Shown: positions 1 to 10,351 of the stretch, in pieces
Position numbering within the stretch: position 1 is the first letter of the stretch
Layout: the number at the start of each line of letters is the position of its first letter
NCBI RefSeq assembly: GCF_024139115.2
Contig: NC_085140.1
Coordinates: 98,034,988 to 98,098,987, forward strand
Origin: Armigeres subalbatus
Taxonomy: Eukaryota; Arthropoda; Insecta; Diptera; Culicidae
Reading direction: 5' to 3'
Length of the DNA stretch: 64,000 nt
The notes under the pieces: model-generated
Database searches by the model: none
What the model was told of the DNA's origin: nothing
The model's input: only the letters and a program-made list of their open reading frames with translations
Translations under genes and position numbers: made by a program

Positions 1-411
1 GCGGTACGGGGTTGGACTCTTCTTACACGGAAGAAATAAACTACCCAATAGTTTAATTCACCCAACCTCGAACATCCGTACGGGAAGTCAAAATTTAGTA
101 AGTAGGGTCGAATTAATTTGCCTTTAGTCCCATGTTAAAAAAAAGTACCCAACGGAAAATTTATTTACCCAAATGTAAGTTTAATTCACTCAATTTCGAC
201 CTCAGGTAATAAAACTCAAAATTTTTTTTTGACAACAAAAGAAAGAGTGGATGAAAGAGAAGAGAAAAAATAACTCAAAAGTAAGTTTAAAAATACTCAA
301 TTTTGGGTACTTTTTTTCTTCCGTGTATACTTGTGCAATATCACAAAATAAAATTCAAAATCGAAATGATGTGTTTTTATACAATATAAAAAAAGTTCAA
401 CCCCGTACTGC
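1..411. repeat. Imperfect inverted repeat (foldback/MITE-like)
   Basis: Bases 1-21 match the reverse complement of 391-411 at about 18 of 21 positions (core TACGGGGTTG). The CACGGAAGAAA stretch near 27-37 matches the reverse complement of 312-326. CCCAA/CTCAA motifs recur between the arms. The left end may be cut by the window edge. No credible coding sequence lies inside. Confidence 0.45.
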
Positions 412-1420
412 AACCGTTTTTAAATATAATGCTCCTAGATTTTTTGAGGATTTTTCAAAAATATCCGTGCTTCCCGTGCATTTTTTTTTTCAAATATCAT
501 CTTTCGGCTTCTTCTTCTTCTTCATGTAACCTTTATTCGCCAATTGCCTTTACATAATTAACACCAAGTGCAATTTTAGTGCCACACAGGAATCTTTCTC
601 AGAAATGAGAAAAAAACTCATTTGTCTGCCACTCATTTCATTATGACAGGGTGAATATGCGAGATAACTCATTTGTCTTCAAACTTTTTCAATAATTCGC
701 TATGCTACATGTTGAAAACTGATATCACTGATAACTACTTTGTCAAATCCTAGGGGGGGCTATTTTTTTCTAGGGAGGGCTAAGCCCCCCCTCCCCCCTC
801 CCCTAGCCCCTCTTTATTTACGCCAATGCCTTCGCCTCTAATTCTATCATGAACATGTACGTCTAAGTTTGGAAGATGATATAAGCATATATTTTGGATC
901 AAGTTCCCTAACATACTTGGACTCAGACTCCGTCTGATCCGATAGGCGACGCCGACGTATCCAGCTTCATACCTCTGTCCTTTCGACTGTGATGATCCGC
1001 AACCGCATTCCTCTTCGGCTTGCATATGCAGTGATGCGCAGTGGATAGCGTAGCCCAAATATGATTACTATCGTTTGTATATGTTTGTTACATACTATAG
1101 AAGCATAAAAAAATCCGAACAAAACTTTTTTTTGCCTTTTATGTTTTCTTAGGAGTAGGAAAATGTTTATAAAACCACATGAAAGCCAAAATTTCGATAG
1201 AAGGCTCTGTACTCTAATGTCGAATTCGTTTTTAAACCTGGGTCAGTGCCAACCCGAACCCTGAATAAAAAAACATTTTCAGTTCCATCTGTTATTGGAT
1301 ATGTTGGTGTGCGTAGCATCGTGTGTTGGCGTTGACTAATCAGATCATGATAAATAAATATGTTTAAGTGCGTGAACTGATTTTTGCGGATAGTGGAATT
1401 TACTTTTGGGTGGATATACA
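412..1420. other. No gene recognised
   Basis: AT-rich sequence without a supported gene. The only landmark is a short G-run followed by a C-run around 752-812, which looks like two inverted fragments of a C-rich repeat. Short reading frames here are not conserved-looking. Confidence 0.4.
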
Positions 1421-1629
1421 TAGGGGAACTGCTCCGGGAATTCATCTTATGGCTTCTATATTCATCCCATTAAAAACAAAGCAATGGAAAGGAATTTGGA
1501 TTGTATATTGTTTTGCGATTTTTTGTGTTGATGTTGACAAAAAAGGCGACGAAATTGGTGCTGTATTTCTTTGTTTCCCGATGAGATGATTATATGTTCA
1601 GTGAGATGGAAATCGGAACAGTTCCCCTA
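1421..1629. mobile_element. Palindromic MITE, family A
   Basis: The element starts TAGGGGAACTGCTCCG and ends with the inverted match CGGAACAGTTCCCCTA, giving about 16 bp terminal inverted repeats (TIRs) around a 209 bp non-coding body. A related copy in the opposite orientation lies at 33377-33571, and a degraded relative at about 39866-39990 shares the internal ACATGCGTG...CTGCTGAAAAAAT block with it. Confidence 0.65.
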
Positions 1630-1804
1630 TTCAATTATATTCAATAATCCCGTGCACATTTTTATACCAAGAATTCCGTATAGAATTCATGTCAAAGAGA
1701 TTTTCCATTCTACAAAAATTCATCTATTTCTGCTAAAGTTTTCGGAGAACACTCAGAAGCATGCGATAAAAATTCTCCAGGATTCGCTAATTTTTTTTCC
1801 TCGA

Positions 1805-2295
1805 TACCTCTCCTGATAAAGGTAGCCTCAAACCTCAGGAAAATTTTCTACCAGATTTTGGGCCCCGTGCATTTTTAATTTTCAAGAATCTCCCGGAGGA
1901 ATTTCTCAAGGTACTTCCGGGGGTGTACGAACCTTGCTGAGCAATTTCTGAAGGAAACTTCGAGTTAGTTAGTTCCTGTATTTCAGAAGGATTTTCTGAA
2001 GGAATTATATTGTAGGAATTTTCAAATTAATTCCTGGAGCAACTTCCAGAAAAAATCCTGGAACAGTCTTCAAAGATCTTCCTAGAAGAATTCCCAAAGG
2101 AATTCATCTCGAAAGGATCCCTTGGAAAAAATATGGAGGAATGGCTGAAATATATGGCCAACAATTCAAGAAATAATTACTGAAAGAATTTCTGAAGTAA
2201 TTTCTGGCAGGATTCCCGAAGAAAATTCTGAAACGCACGAAAGAGTTTTTGGAAGAATTAAAAAAAAAGAATTTCTGAAGTAATTTCTGCATAAG
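1805..2295. repeat. Degenerate GGAATT-rich repeat tract
   Basis: About 490 bp of loosely repeated short motifs of the type TTCC.GGA.GAATTTC in both orientations. The same style of degenerate repeat recurs at 59820-60130. It is non-coding; the period is too variable to define a unit by eye. Confidence 0.45.
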
Positions 2296-2300
2296 AAATA

Positions 2301-2940
2301 ATTCTATTCGGTATTCCTCAAATATATTTTTCTGTCAATTCTTAGCGGATTTTGCGAACGGGTTTCAAGAGGAATATCAGTCGCAACACAAGATTCTCAT
2401 CTAGATTATGATTATCAAAAAGTTGCTGCTTTTCAAGAGTTGCTGTATAACACATCGGTAGAGCATTAGCATCTAGATCCAAAGGTCAAATGTTCGAGAC
2501 ATGGTTCTTTACAATTATTTTTTCAAATGTTTACCAAAGTTCACGAAAACTCAAGAAAGTCGTCGTTTAGTACGAATATGGCCTACACTTTGGTAGGTAT
2601 ATAGCGATCCAGTGCATTATATACAAGTTCACTTGCTTGTATATGACAACTTATATCAAAAGCTATACGTATCAAAATGTTAACTGGGGGTGCAACAATT
2701 ATTTGGTCGTTGTTCCGTAGACATTCCCGCCCGCCCTGAACTAGCTGGGATTTCTGAAACGAAAAAAAACTTTTTTAGCAAGGCTTACTGATGATTGCTT
2801 TCGTCCATCTACTGTCTTACCGTGTTATTTGTAGTTTCTTTGTCCATCGTGTCTCCTTCATATCGACTGCTGTATTACAAACAATGCGGTAGTTATTGCA
2901 TGGCCTGTTCAGACATTCGGATACCATTCTTCGTGAGAAG
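2301..2940. other. Unannotated; tRNA-like remnant at about 2453-2512
   Basis: Mostly featureless AT-rich DNA. Around 2453-2512 an A-box-like GGTAGAGCATTAG is followed by a B-box-like GTTCGAGAC, the layout of an RNA polymerase III promoter. No acceptor stem can be closed, so this is at best a decayed tRNA-derived fragment. Confidence 0.3.
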
Positions 2941-3129
2941 TATGTGATTCGATTCCATTAATTTTCATATCCATTTGACGATGGTTGGGCGCAAAACAAC
3001 GTATGGTGATTTCCGGGGATTAAACCACCCGACTTGGACGTTAATTTACAATGTTATGAAACTCATATGTGAATATGTACGTCATGTGGAAGATATTGAT
3101 TTGGAAAATGTATTGGAGGTAACCACTTT

Positions 3130-3203
3130 CCCTTCGATGGGACTCGAACCCATGACCCTACAGTACGCTAGACTGGTGCTTTAACCAACTAAGCTACGAA
3201 GGA
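3130..3203 (-). tRNA. tRNA-Thr-derived module, left foldback arm (probably not a functional tRNA)
   Basis: On the minus strand the sequence folds as a cloverleaf: acceptor TCCTTCG/CGAAGGG, D arm, and T arm ATGGG/CCCAT. The anticodon loop reads CTAGCGT, so the anticodon position is AGC instead of the AGT seen in the partner arm. It lies inside a transposable foldback element, so it is best read as a SINE-type tRNA-derived promoter region. Confidence 0.5.
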
Positions 3204-3436
3204 CATCCGTCGGCCTTCGCAAATAGCTTACACAACCTCACTTGATCAGTACAGTTGCTGATGAAGTGTATAACCGCCAGACATTCTAAATACTCACGCT
3301 CCTCTAATGTGGACGTGTACCATACACATGTGGAAGTATTGGCTTGAGAAATGGATTGCGAGTGATTTGACTATGCGTCCAATTTGGGAATCTCGAGCTC
3401 GTTCAGTAGCCGCTAGGTTGCGATGGCCGACGGAGG

Positions 3437-3510
3437 TCCTTCGTAGCTTAGTTGGTTAAAGCACCAGTCTAGTGTACTGTAGGGTCATGGGTTCGAGTCC
3501 CATCGAAGGG
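3437..3510 (+). tRNA. tRNA-Thr(AGT)-like module, right foldback arm (probably not a functional tRNA)
   Basis: A 74-nt cloverleaf is nearly canonical. The acceptor stem has 7 bp (one T-G pair), the D stem is GCTT/AAGC, the anticodon stem has 4 of 5 pairs, loop CTAGTGT gives anticodon AGT, and the T arm is ATGGG-TTCGAGT-CCCAT. The D arm and anticodon loop closely resemble insect tRNA-Thr(AGT). The C-U mismatch at the base of the anticodon stem and its place in a mobile foldback arm argue against a host tRNA. Confidence 0.5.
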
Positions 3511-4230
3511 AAAGTGGTTACCTCCAATACATTTTCCAAATCAATATCTTCCACATAACGTACATATTCACATATGAGTTTCATAACATTGTAAATTAAC
3601 GTATGGTGCTTGGCTTTGCAGTTCCGGCATGAGAATTAAGAGGGACATTCTATTGCTCGATGTCCACGTTTAAAGCAGTTGCGGCAAAGTGCTTGGCTTC
3701 GTAACAACCTGTCACGATTGGAAACTAACATCTCTTGAAAGGTCATGCACTGGTAGAGAAGATGGCCTTCCGGACATGCAGCTCAGTACCCACTAGACCT
3801 TTGAACGGTACTGTAACTGGAGCGAAAAGTGGACAATCTTCTCTTTGAGAATATTCCACTTTGAAGTCGGAAAACTTGGATGGTAGGAATGTCAAAACTT
3901 TAACTCTTCGTTGCAGGAATTCGGTCAGGTCTTCTATAGTGTACTCCTCCTTGGACGACGAGAATTCTTCTCAACAATATATCCTAAAGCAGCAGATCTT
4001 TGTAATCGGCGGTCCAGCTGGTCCAGTGTCTGCGTAATTCTTTCGAATCCTTCCAGTAAGGAAGGGTCTATGGAAGGCATTTGGCTAATGTCAATACTGC
4101 CTCCACAAGCATAACTGTCCCATATTGATATGAATTTCATATCAATATGGAACAGGTAAGCTTGCCGCGGCAAAATATGTCTACCGAAAAATTTCTTTTT
4201 TTGTTCCTCAGAACATATGTATGTAAACAT

Positions 4231-5629
4231 CTGTATTAATCTCCCAAGTCGTTTAATCTACATGAAATTCATTAAAAATTATTCTATAGTTGTGGAGGTA
4301 TGCGTAATGCAAGTTTTGAAGAAACTGTTTGAAATTATTAAAACATATTTCGGGGAAACTACTTCAATCAAATATTTCAGAAAAAAAAACCATGGGGTTG
4401 TGAATACCCTGGGAACTGCCCCTGGGTGTGGCTTGCTGGCACTTACCCTGGCTTCGGCGGTCGGGCCGGGTGAGCCGGGTTCAAACCTATGTCAACCTCT
4501 CCGGTATGGATGAGCCGGTTGTTCGGTGAAGTGCAGTTATTCCGACGACCGAGCGAGTGTTAGTCGGAAACCGGTTTGCGGTATACGTTGGCGTCAACGA
4601 GCTCATGAGATCAGTCCAAGTCTGATTGAGTTTGCTTTATTCTCTCGGTCGGTCGGTCGCTCGATCGGTACTGCACAACAACAGGCAATGAGAAGTGGCG
4701 CGGCGGTCGTTGTCTCAGGCCGGTTTTGTTTTGATTGCAATATTATTGCGCGGTATTGGATCTCGAACAGAGCAGAGGAGAGGGCTGTGGGTTACGAACA
4801 ATTGCTGGTTTTTAATTTATCGCCTCCGAAGAAAGGTAGACAGCTGTTGAATCTTGATTTAACACTCGCCTTTTTTGCAACGATTGTAACCCTTTCGCTT
4901 GGGCGGTAAATATTGCAATGTTTACAGAGAGATTCAGAAAACAACAATTATTTGTGTCATTGGTTTTGGTTTGAGCACGCAGCATTTGAGTCATCATTAT
5001 TTTTACCTGATTGCGACGAGGATCCTCCTCAATGTAGGTTGTATTTGAATTTGCATGTAAATCGATCGGAGATCGATCGTCGGGATGCGGGTAATGAACA
5101 CAATAATGTTGCTCCCCGTAGTTTTATGTCACGATTACGAAAGAATCGACTCACCTCGCATTGAATTGTTCTCTACTTTTTGCAATTGAAGAATAGTTTA
5201 GTTTTAGAAGGTTTTTTAGTCTGAATCTATTATTTGTGCTAAGAAAAGTGCTCATCTTTATGGAGGTCATTTATGGGATTTATCGAGTAGGTGATTAACC
5301 ACAACGCAAAAGTTCCTGAAACTGTGAAGATATCATGCATATAATATATACTAACTCTGCCTAGTTGAAGTGAAGTCTCACTAGAGAAGCAAGGTCAAAC
5401 AGCTACCGCTGTAGCAATCCCAACAATCGTCGATCAACAACATCAAGTTTGTTGATTTATAACGTGTGAAAGGTTGACCGTTGTAGTGGACAGCTTGAAG
5501 AGCTTACTTAATTTGATTAATCACGTAGATATCGATGATTGAATATAAGAAATATTTCTCTCCACTTGAAGGGCAAAGCATTTCTAATCAAAAATTTCAG
5601 CAGTAATGCCAATCACTTATACACCCAAC
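4231..5629. other. Unassigned, partly GC-rich region upstream of the RNF144-like exon
   Basis: From about 4400 to 5110 the sequence is richer in GC than its surroundings and contains CGGTCGGTCGGTCGC and repeated GATCGATCG motifs. A 127-codon frame at 4526-4909 has no recognisable domain. This could be an alternative first exon or promoter of the RNF144-like gene, but I see no decisive splice or core promoter signal. The part from 5165 to 5629 is AT-rich and featureless. Confidence 0.25.
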
Positions 5630-5875
5630 CAGCGATTGTTAGATTTTCTAACAATTCTGTATAAGAATCTACCAAAACATGTATAGGAACTGGGCATATG
5701 CGAAATTGTTAGATTCTTATACAAAAAATGTAAGAAAAGCTTACAACATTGTTAGATTCTTATACAATATTTGTATAAGAATCTAGCAATTTCGCATATG
5801 CCCAATTCTTATACAGGTTTTGGTAGATTCTTATACATAATTGTTGGAAAATCTAACAACCGCTTGTTAGGTGTA
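5630..5875. mobile_element. Palindromic MITE, family B (CACCCAACC... TIR)
   Basis: The element 5632-5873 starts CACCCAACCAGCGATTGTTAG and ends in the inverted match, with most of its length forming one imperfect palindrome (internal GAATCTA..AATTTCGCATATGCCCA in both orientations). TA dinucleotides flank it at 5630-5631 and 5874-5875. A second copy lies at 23927-24160 and an end fragment at 29932-29960. Confidence 0.75.
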
Positions 5876-6034
5876 GCTAAGCTTAAGGCATCCATCTAAG
5901 ATATTTATACTTAAATTTTATAATGTTCACTAAATCCCAGAAATCAGTTCAATATTCATTAATTTCATCACATTTGTGTCAGTCAATAATCGATTACTAA
6001 ATCTTCATCTTTCCCTCTTTTCTTCCATTTCCAG

Positions 6035-6197
6035 TGCATGACGGCGTACGTCGAGTTCGAGATCTCCGAAGGTGCTTACGAGGTGTCCTGTCCGGATGCG
6101 ATGTGTCCCGCCCAGGGGATCATCACGATCGGCGAGATCATTACGCTGGCATCGCCCTCGCTGGTGGAGAAACACCACCGCTATCGACTGAATAGAG
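6035..6197 (+). CDS. RNF144: RNF144-like RBR E3 ubiquitin ligase, exon encoding end of RING1
   Basis: The exon follows a polypyrimidine-AG acceptor (ttccatttccag, ending 6034) and ends at the donor GTGAGG (6198). It opens in phase 0 with a RING1 cysteine codon and encodes MTAYVEFEISEG, the closing RING1 cysteines in SCPDAMCP, and a helix leading to the IBR. These match RNF144A/B family proteins, in which RING1 binds the E2-ubiquitin conjugate. It leaves one base (phase 1) that joins the next exon to give GAA (Glu), and the reading frame continues as EVELDKFRTWCP. The methionine at 6038 is internal; the start codon and the rest of RING1 must lie upstream of the window. The codons are more GC-rich than the surrounding intron. 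Confidence 0.9.
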
Positions 6198-6920
6198 GTG
6201 AGGCACCCATTCCAAATGATGATTGATGGCGATAATTGTGTTGCTCCTATTAATGCTGTTTGGTTAAAAATTATCTCCTGTCAGTTGAAATTTCATTTGT
6301 CAAGTAGTTTTGGGTGTGCGTGCGTTCAATCACCTAATTGGAATCAGAAAGGGAACAAAGAACTCAAACAAAACATGGTTTAGTGTTGGCGCAATTCACA
6401 ATGATGTGGGGGCGAACCAAATGGCAACAGTCTAGGGACACGTGCTATTGAGTGTGGGTTCGAATATGCCCCAATATAGGAAAACCAGAATCATTTCATA
6501 ACAGCGCAAAGGTCATCACTGCCTTCTCTCTGTGTATCTGTGTGTATCCAATTCTTGTCTAGTGCTAGAGTTTTTCTGTACTGTTGTTACTGTACTTCCG
6601 TGACCAGTGCTGCAAAATGTCATATGTCTGTCATTTGTATAATTTGTCCAAAACTTTGTTTTGCAGCCCAATTCACTTCAGAGTTCAAACTTATTGATAC
6701 ATTTAAATACATTTATTTTTCGTTAGCCTCTGGAAATGTTCTCGGAAACTTATACAAATAAATGGCAAAGACATTTTACAACAATGGCCACGATCGATTC
6801 TGAGATTCAGCTCGTATTTCCATTCTTATCCTGTTTTATGTGATTTTTGTCATAAAATGATGAATCGTCCCAGGTTTTAGACATTTGTCCCGCGTTGGAA
6901 AATTTCTTGCATTTCCAGTT

Positions 6921-7096
6921 TGTGTGGCCCCAAATGGCCGGAGCGAATTGTTATTACAGCAGCTCTCCGTGGGTGCGTGTGCACGCCACGGAGGTCTGAC
7001 CAGGAGAGGCCGAGTCATGGCTTGCTGCGTACTGATCGACGCGCTGCGGTGTTAATATATAATCTCACGCTGATGGTAACTTACTCAAACCCCACA
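6921..7096. repeat. Left 176-bp LTR of the composite element
   Basis: Begins TGTGTGG and ends CCCCACA. It contains a TATATAA box near 7053 preceded by a GC-rich stretch, consistent with an LTR promoter. It is nearly identical to 9094-9269. Confidence 0.7.
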
Positions 7097-7491
7097 TTTC
7101 CCTTCTTCTCTCATTAAAAAAGGTAAAAAAAATCCTCTATCATAGAACGTTTTGATTTTTTTTAAAGTTATTTACGCGAGACGAAGATGAACATATTGCT
7201 TTTGAGAAACCGATACTTTCCTTTGAAAACTGAACTCCAAAATAAACTTGTCTGATCATCGTGGTTTTCAGTCGCAGAACAACGAAATGCAAGTCAATAG
7301 GTTGTATCATTTAAATGTTAAACTAGGTTCCAATCCTAGTGTTATAATATTGATCTAACAAGAAATATTTTATATTGTAGCAATAATCTAAGTATCTTAT
7401 ACCGTCCATCAAATCTAACTATCAGCTTCACATATAGTAATACCAGCAAGCTAACCTTCAACATATCGATGTTGAACTTGCTAACAACAAT

Positions 7492-8273
7492 GCTTAGAAC
7501 ATGTGTTCCCAAACTATGGGCCGCGACTCCCAGGGAGGTCATGGGCTGATCAATGATGGGTTGCGAAAGACGAATCTTGATTCATACTTTTGCCCCTATT
7601 TCGTCCCAAAAATCTATCACTGCCATTAGATTTGGATCTATGTAGTGAATGGGAAACAATAAATTTTGAGATTTTGTCAAATACATACAATGAAATCAAA
7701 ACAATTCAAATCCAATCTAAATTCAATCCAATTCCAATAAAAATCCAAGCCACATTCAATCCAATTCCAATCAACATCCAATCCTAATCCAATCTAAATC
7801 CAATCCAAATCCAATCCAATCCAAATCCATTCCACATTTAATCCAAATCCGTTCAACATCCATTCCAAATCCAATCCAATCAAAATCTAATCCAAATACT
7901 ATCTAAATCCGTTCCAAATCCAAATCTAATAAAATGCTATTCTAATCCAAATCCAAATCAAATCCAATCCAAATCCAGTCCAAATCCAATCCAAATCCAA
8001 CCAAATCTAATCCAAATCCGTTTCAAATCCATTCCTAATCCAATCCATATCCAATTCAAATCCATTCCAATCAAATCCAAATCCAACCAAAATCTAATCC
8101 AAATCCTATCTTAATCCGTTCGAATTCAAAATCATTTCCAATCCATTCAAAGTAATATTCGCGACCTCATTTTTATTCAAATTCTAAAAGCCAATGTGGG
8201 AGAGTCGCAAGCAATATGCGATTCTGCTAGGTGGGTCGCATGTACAAGTAGTTTGGGAACATCTGGCCTAGGA
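7492..8273. mobile_element. hAT-like element nested inside the LTR element
   Basis: The left terminus CA..TGTTCCCAAACTA (7500) and the right terminus (ending 8265) are inverted repeats matching at 15 of 17 positions. Subterminal GGGCCGCGACTCCC and GGGTCGCA motifs fit known hAT-type MITEs. Flanking 8-mers GCTTAGAA (7492-7499) and GCCTAGGA (8266-8273) agree at 6 of 8 positions, both differences being transitions, as expected for an old 8 bp TSD. The centre is expanded by the CCAAAT minisatellite. No transposase is visible. Confidence 0.6.
7690..8135. repeat. CCAAATCCAAT minisatellite
   Basis: About 445 bp of variants of CCAATCCAAAT, with periods of 5-6 and 11 bp. It is AC/T-rich on the + strand with almost no G and lies inside the hAT-like element. 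Confidence 0.8.
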
Positions 8274-8639
8274 TATGATATTTATCTAAAATTTCGCAGT
8301 ATATACCTAAATTTTAGACTTATGTTAACCAATACTATTAGCCAATAACTCCAAACTTATGACTTTGTGAATGTTGGCAAAGTTTTTGAGCTTCGCGAAT
8401 GTTGGATATCTCATCCAACGGGTAATCCCGCTACGACTACTAAGTCAGTAAATTCCAAAATAAACTTCAAGATAATATGTTAAGCCTTCAAAACAACTTT
8501 GTATCATACGATAGATCTCCATATCTCTCAGATTTCGATAGAACTAGCTTAATTGGTAGTCTCATGTACACCAAAGTAGCCAAGTTATACATTACAAACT
8601 AAATTTATTTTAACCAAAATCAGTGCTTCCATGACCCGC

Positions 8640-9000
8640 CTTGTGATTTTCTAGATTGTCAACCCTCTTCTCGGCAGTCTCCCAGACACGCCTTGTGGTA
8701 TTGCAAACCACAAACCATTTTCCAGCGGTCTCCCACGCTTTGTGATTTTCCAAACCACAATCCATTTTCCAGCGGTCTTTCAGACACGTTTTGTGATTTT
8801 CTAAACCACAAACCATTTTCCAGCTCTTCCAGGCACGCTTTGTGATTCTCCATACCACAGTCCATTTTCCAGCGGTCTTCCAGACGCGCTTTGTGATTTT
8901 CCAAACCACAATCCATTTTCCAGCGGTCTTCCAGACGCGCTTTGTGATTTTCCAAATCACAATCCATTTTCCAGCGGTCTTCCAGACGCGCTTTGTAGCA
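8640..9000. repeat. 51-bp tandem repeat (about 7 units)
   Basis: The recurring unit contains GTGATTTTCCAAACCACA and TTTTCCAGCGGTCTTCCAGA. Successive TTTGTG motifs at 8839, 8890 and 8941 are 51 bp apart; the leftmost units are more divergent. Because 51 is a multiple of three, two minus-strand frames stay open over the whole array, but the translation has no gene-like features. Confidence 0.8.
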
Positions 9001-9093
9001 ATACAAACCCATTAGCACATTAACAATTGAATTCAACTCACCTTTTATAATCAGCGTCAGGATCCAACAAATAACCTGGAAGGATCGCCAAAA

Positions 9094-9269
9094 TGTGTGG
9101 CCCCAAATGGCCGGAGCGAATTGTTATTACAGCAGCTCTCCGTGGGTGCGTGTGCACGCCACGGAGGTCTGACCAGGAGAGGCCGAGTCATGGCTTGCTG
9201 CGTACTGATCGACGCGCTGCGGTGTTAATATATAATCTGACGCTGATGGTAACTTACTCAAACCCCACA
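9094..9269. repeat. Right 176-bp LTR of the composite element
   Basis: Near-identical direct copy of 6921-7096. It is followed by CAGTT (9270-9274), matching the CAGTT before the left LTR. A short frame starting with ATG at 9093 exists in both copies and is an artefact of the repeat. Confidence 0.7.
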
Positions 9270-9274
9270 CAGTT

Positions 9275-10152
9275 AATGTCCCGTGAAAAAAAGCTGCAAC
9301 TTAATAAACATTTTTAAGAACTTGTTAGATTTTTAAACTTGTAAATAATAATATGAATTGACAGCTGAGACGTTGCAGTTTGGAGAGACATCCACATATA
9401 GACAATATCAACGTGTTAGACTGTTGTAGCCTAGTCGTTAGTGAGCCGGAGAAAAATGTATGTAATTGAACCCCCGACACAAGATTTATCATAAGTTAAA
9501 CAGGAGATTTGAACGTGACATTGAGAAACGTTCGGAAAGGTAATTGATCTTGAGGTGAGTAACTTGAAACTAAAACGTCGAAATCCTGTTTAATAAGAAT
9601 GGACTCTGCCAATCTGTGAACAATTTTACCACAATATCCATTTGACAGTTGACGGTTCTTTAGATACAATTTTTTTAAATCTTTATTTCCGTAAATATTG
9701 CATCGACTTCAGTTCTTCACTTGTCATGATATCGCCAGTGCCAGAGAGAATTGAAAGCAGCGACCTTTCCCAAGCAAAAAATACAATGTTTAACAAAGCA
9801 ACATTACAACACTTAAAAAAACATTTAAATTTGATTGGAAAGTAATAGCAGGACGAAAATACAGGACAGAACTTTTCGGATCGGAGGATTATCGCAATAA
9901 ACTGATCAGAACGTCAGTTCAGCGATGACAATATTCAGATCCAGTCAAACAAAAGAAAAAGGATCACAGAACGCGTGACTCACTCGGAGAGCGACTGTTT
10001 TCGTATTTCTGCTACACAAGAATTGGTCGGTTGGTGTCAAAATTGGGAAACGATGTTAGCGAACCATGTTGAGATTATGGGAGGGAGACACCTATACCTG
10101 GCGTATTGTAGAGCTCCACAAAATAGTCGGTCTTGGGCGACGTTCTTCCAGT
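9275..10152. other. Intronic, no feature recognised
   Basis: AT-rich sequence without supported genes. Around 9420-9480 a GTTGTAGCCTAGTCGTTAGTG stretch is faintly tRNA-like but cannot be closed into a cloverleaf. Confidence 0.35.
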
Positions 10153-10211
10153 TATGAGGCTCGGAAGCCTCCTTTCAAGAGGCTCGGAAGCTTCCTTTCA
10201 AGAGGCTGGGA
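10153..10211 (-). repeat. Inverted outlier units of the 23-bp satellite
   Basis: About two and a half units reading GAGGCTCGGAAGCCTC then CTTTCAAGAGG, the reverse complement of the main array that starts about 140 bp later. This places a head-to-head junction at the left edge of the satellite. Confidence 0.75.
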
Positions 10212-10351
10212 ATTTTGTTGTTTCTTTTGGAATGATATTACGACGGAAAATGGCTTTGAACGGCATGGAAATTAAGAAATGAATAAAGAAATAAAGGAAT
10301 GAAATGATGGTGGAGTTCCGAAATTCCTTGAGCTGCCACCAACGGTAGTAG

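Larger units (their letters stand above)
2999..3608. mobile_element. tRNA-Thr-derived foldback element with 10 bp TSD
   Basis: Two long arms, about 3039-3215 and 3421-3602, are near-perfect inverted repeats of each other and each contains a tRNA-like module. The inserted segment 3009-3598 is flanked by the direct repeat ACGTATGGTG (2999-3008 and 3599-3608). The left end holds an extra tail (CCGGGGATTAAACCACCCG) that the right arm lacks. Because the surrounding BEL/Pao gag frame continues across the insertion, the 10 bp repeat is very likely a genuine TSD. Related sequence lies at 20536-21290 and 62325-62812. Confidence 0.75.
2945..4230 (-). pseudogene. BEL/Pao-type retrotransposon gag, decayed and interrupted
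   Basis: Read from 4230 down, the frames encode a gag-like segment typical of BEL/Pao elements: a leucine-rich stretch (LDQLDRRLQRSAALGY) followed, after a frameshift near 3936, by EDLTEFLQRRVKVL. Around 3605-3690 a canonical CX2CX4HX4C zinc knuckle (CRNCFKRGHRAIEC) is followed, after an in-frame stop, by a second knuckle start (CRNCKAKHH). The coding frame then jumps across the foldback insertion at 3009-3598 and continues at 3008 down to about 2945. At least one frameshift and several stops make it non-functional. No LTRs, protease or reverse transcriptase are visible nearby, so only a fragment remains. The family call rests on the zinc knuckles and the preceding motif; a different gag family is possible. 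Confidence 0.6.
6916..9274. mobile_element. Composite LTR-bounded element with 5 bp TSD (non-autonomous)
   Basis: Two 176-bp direct repeats (6921-7096 and 9094-9269) differ at only one base seen by eye (ATCTCAC versus ATCTGAC). Each begins TGTGTGG and ends CCCCACA. The pair, not the individual copies, is flanked by CAGTT (6916-6920 and 9270-9274). That is the signature of one LTR-type insertion of about 2.35 kb. The interior has no gag or pol and no obvious primer-binding site or polypurine tract. It holds a degraded hAT-like element, a CCAAAT minisatellite and a 51-bp tandem repeat. It resembles a TRIM/LARD-type non-autonomous retrotransposon that carries captured DNA. Confidence 0.7.

Noticed and set aside
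3130..3510. Two functional host tRNA-Thr genes
   Set aside because: They sit in the arms of a foldback element with its own TSD, the anticodon differs between arms, one stem pair is mismatched, and diverged relatives occur elsewhere in the window.
4526..4909. 127-codon ORF as first exon of the RNF144-like gene
   Set aside because: It does not encode the missing RING1 N-terminal cysteines, and no donor could be found that joins it in frame to the 6035 acceptor with the expected sequence.
6920..7117. Small gene starting MCGPKWPER, present twice
   Set aside because: Both copies are the same frame of the 176-bp LTR repeat.
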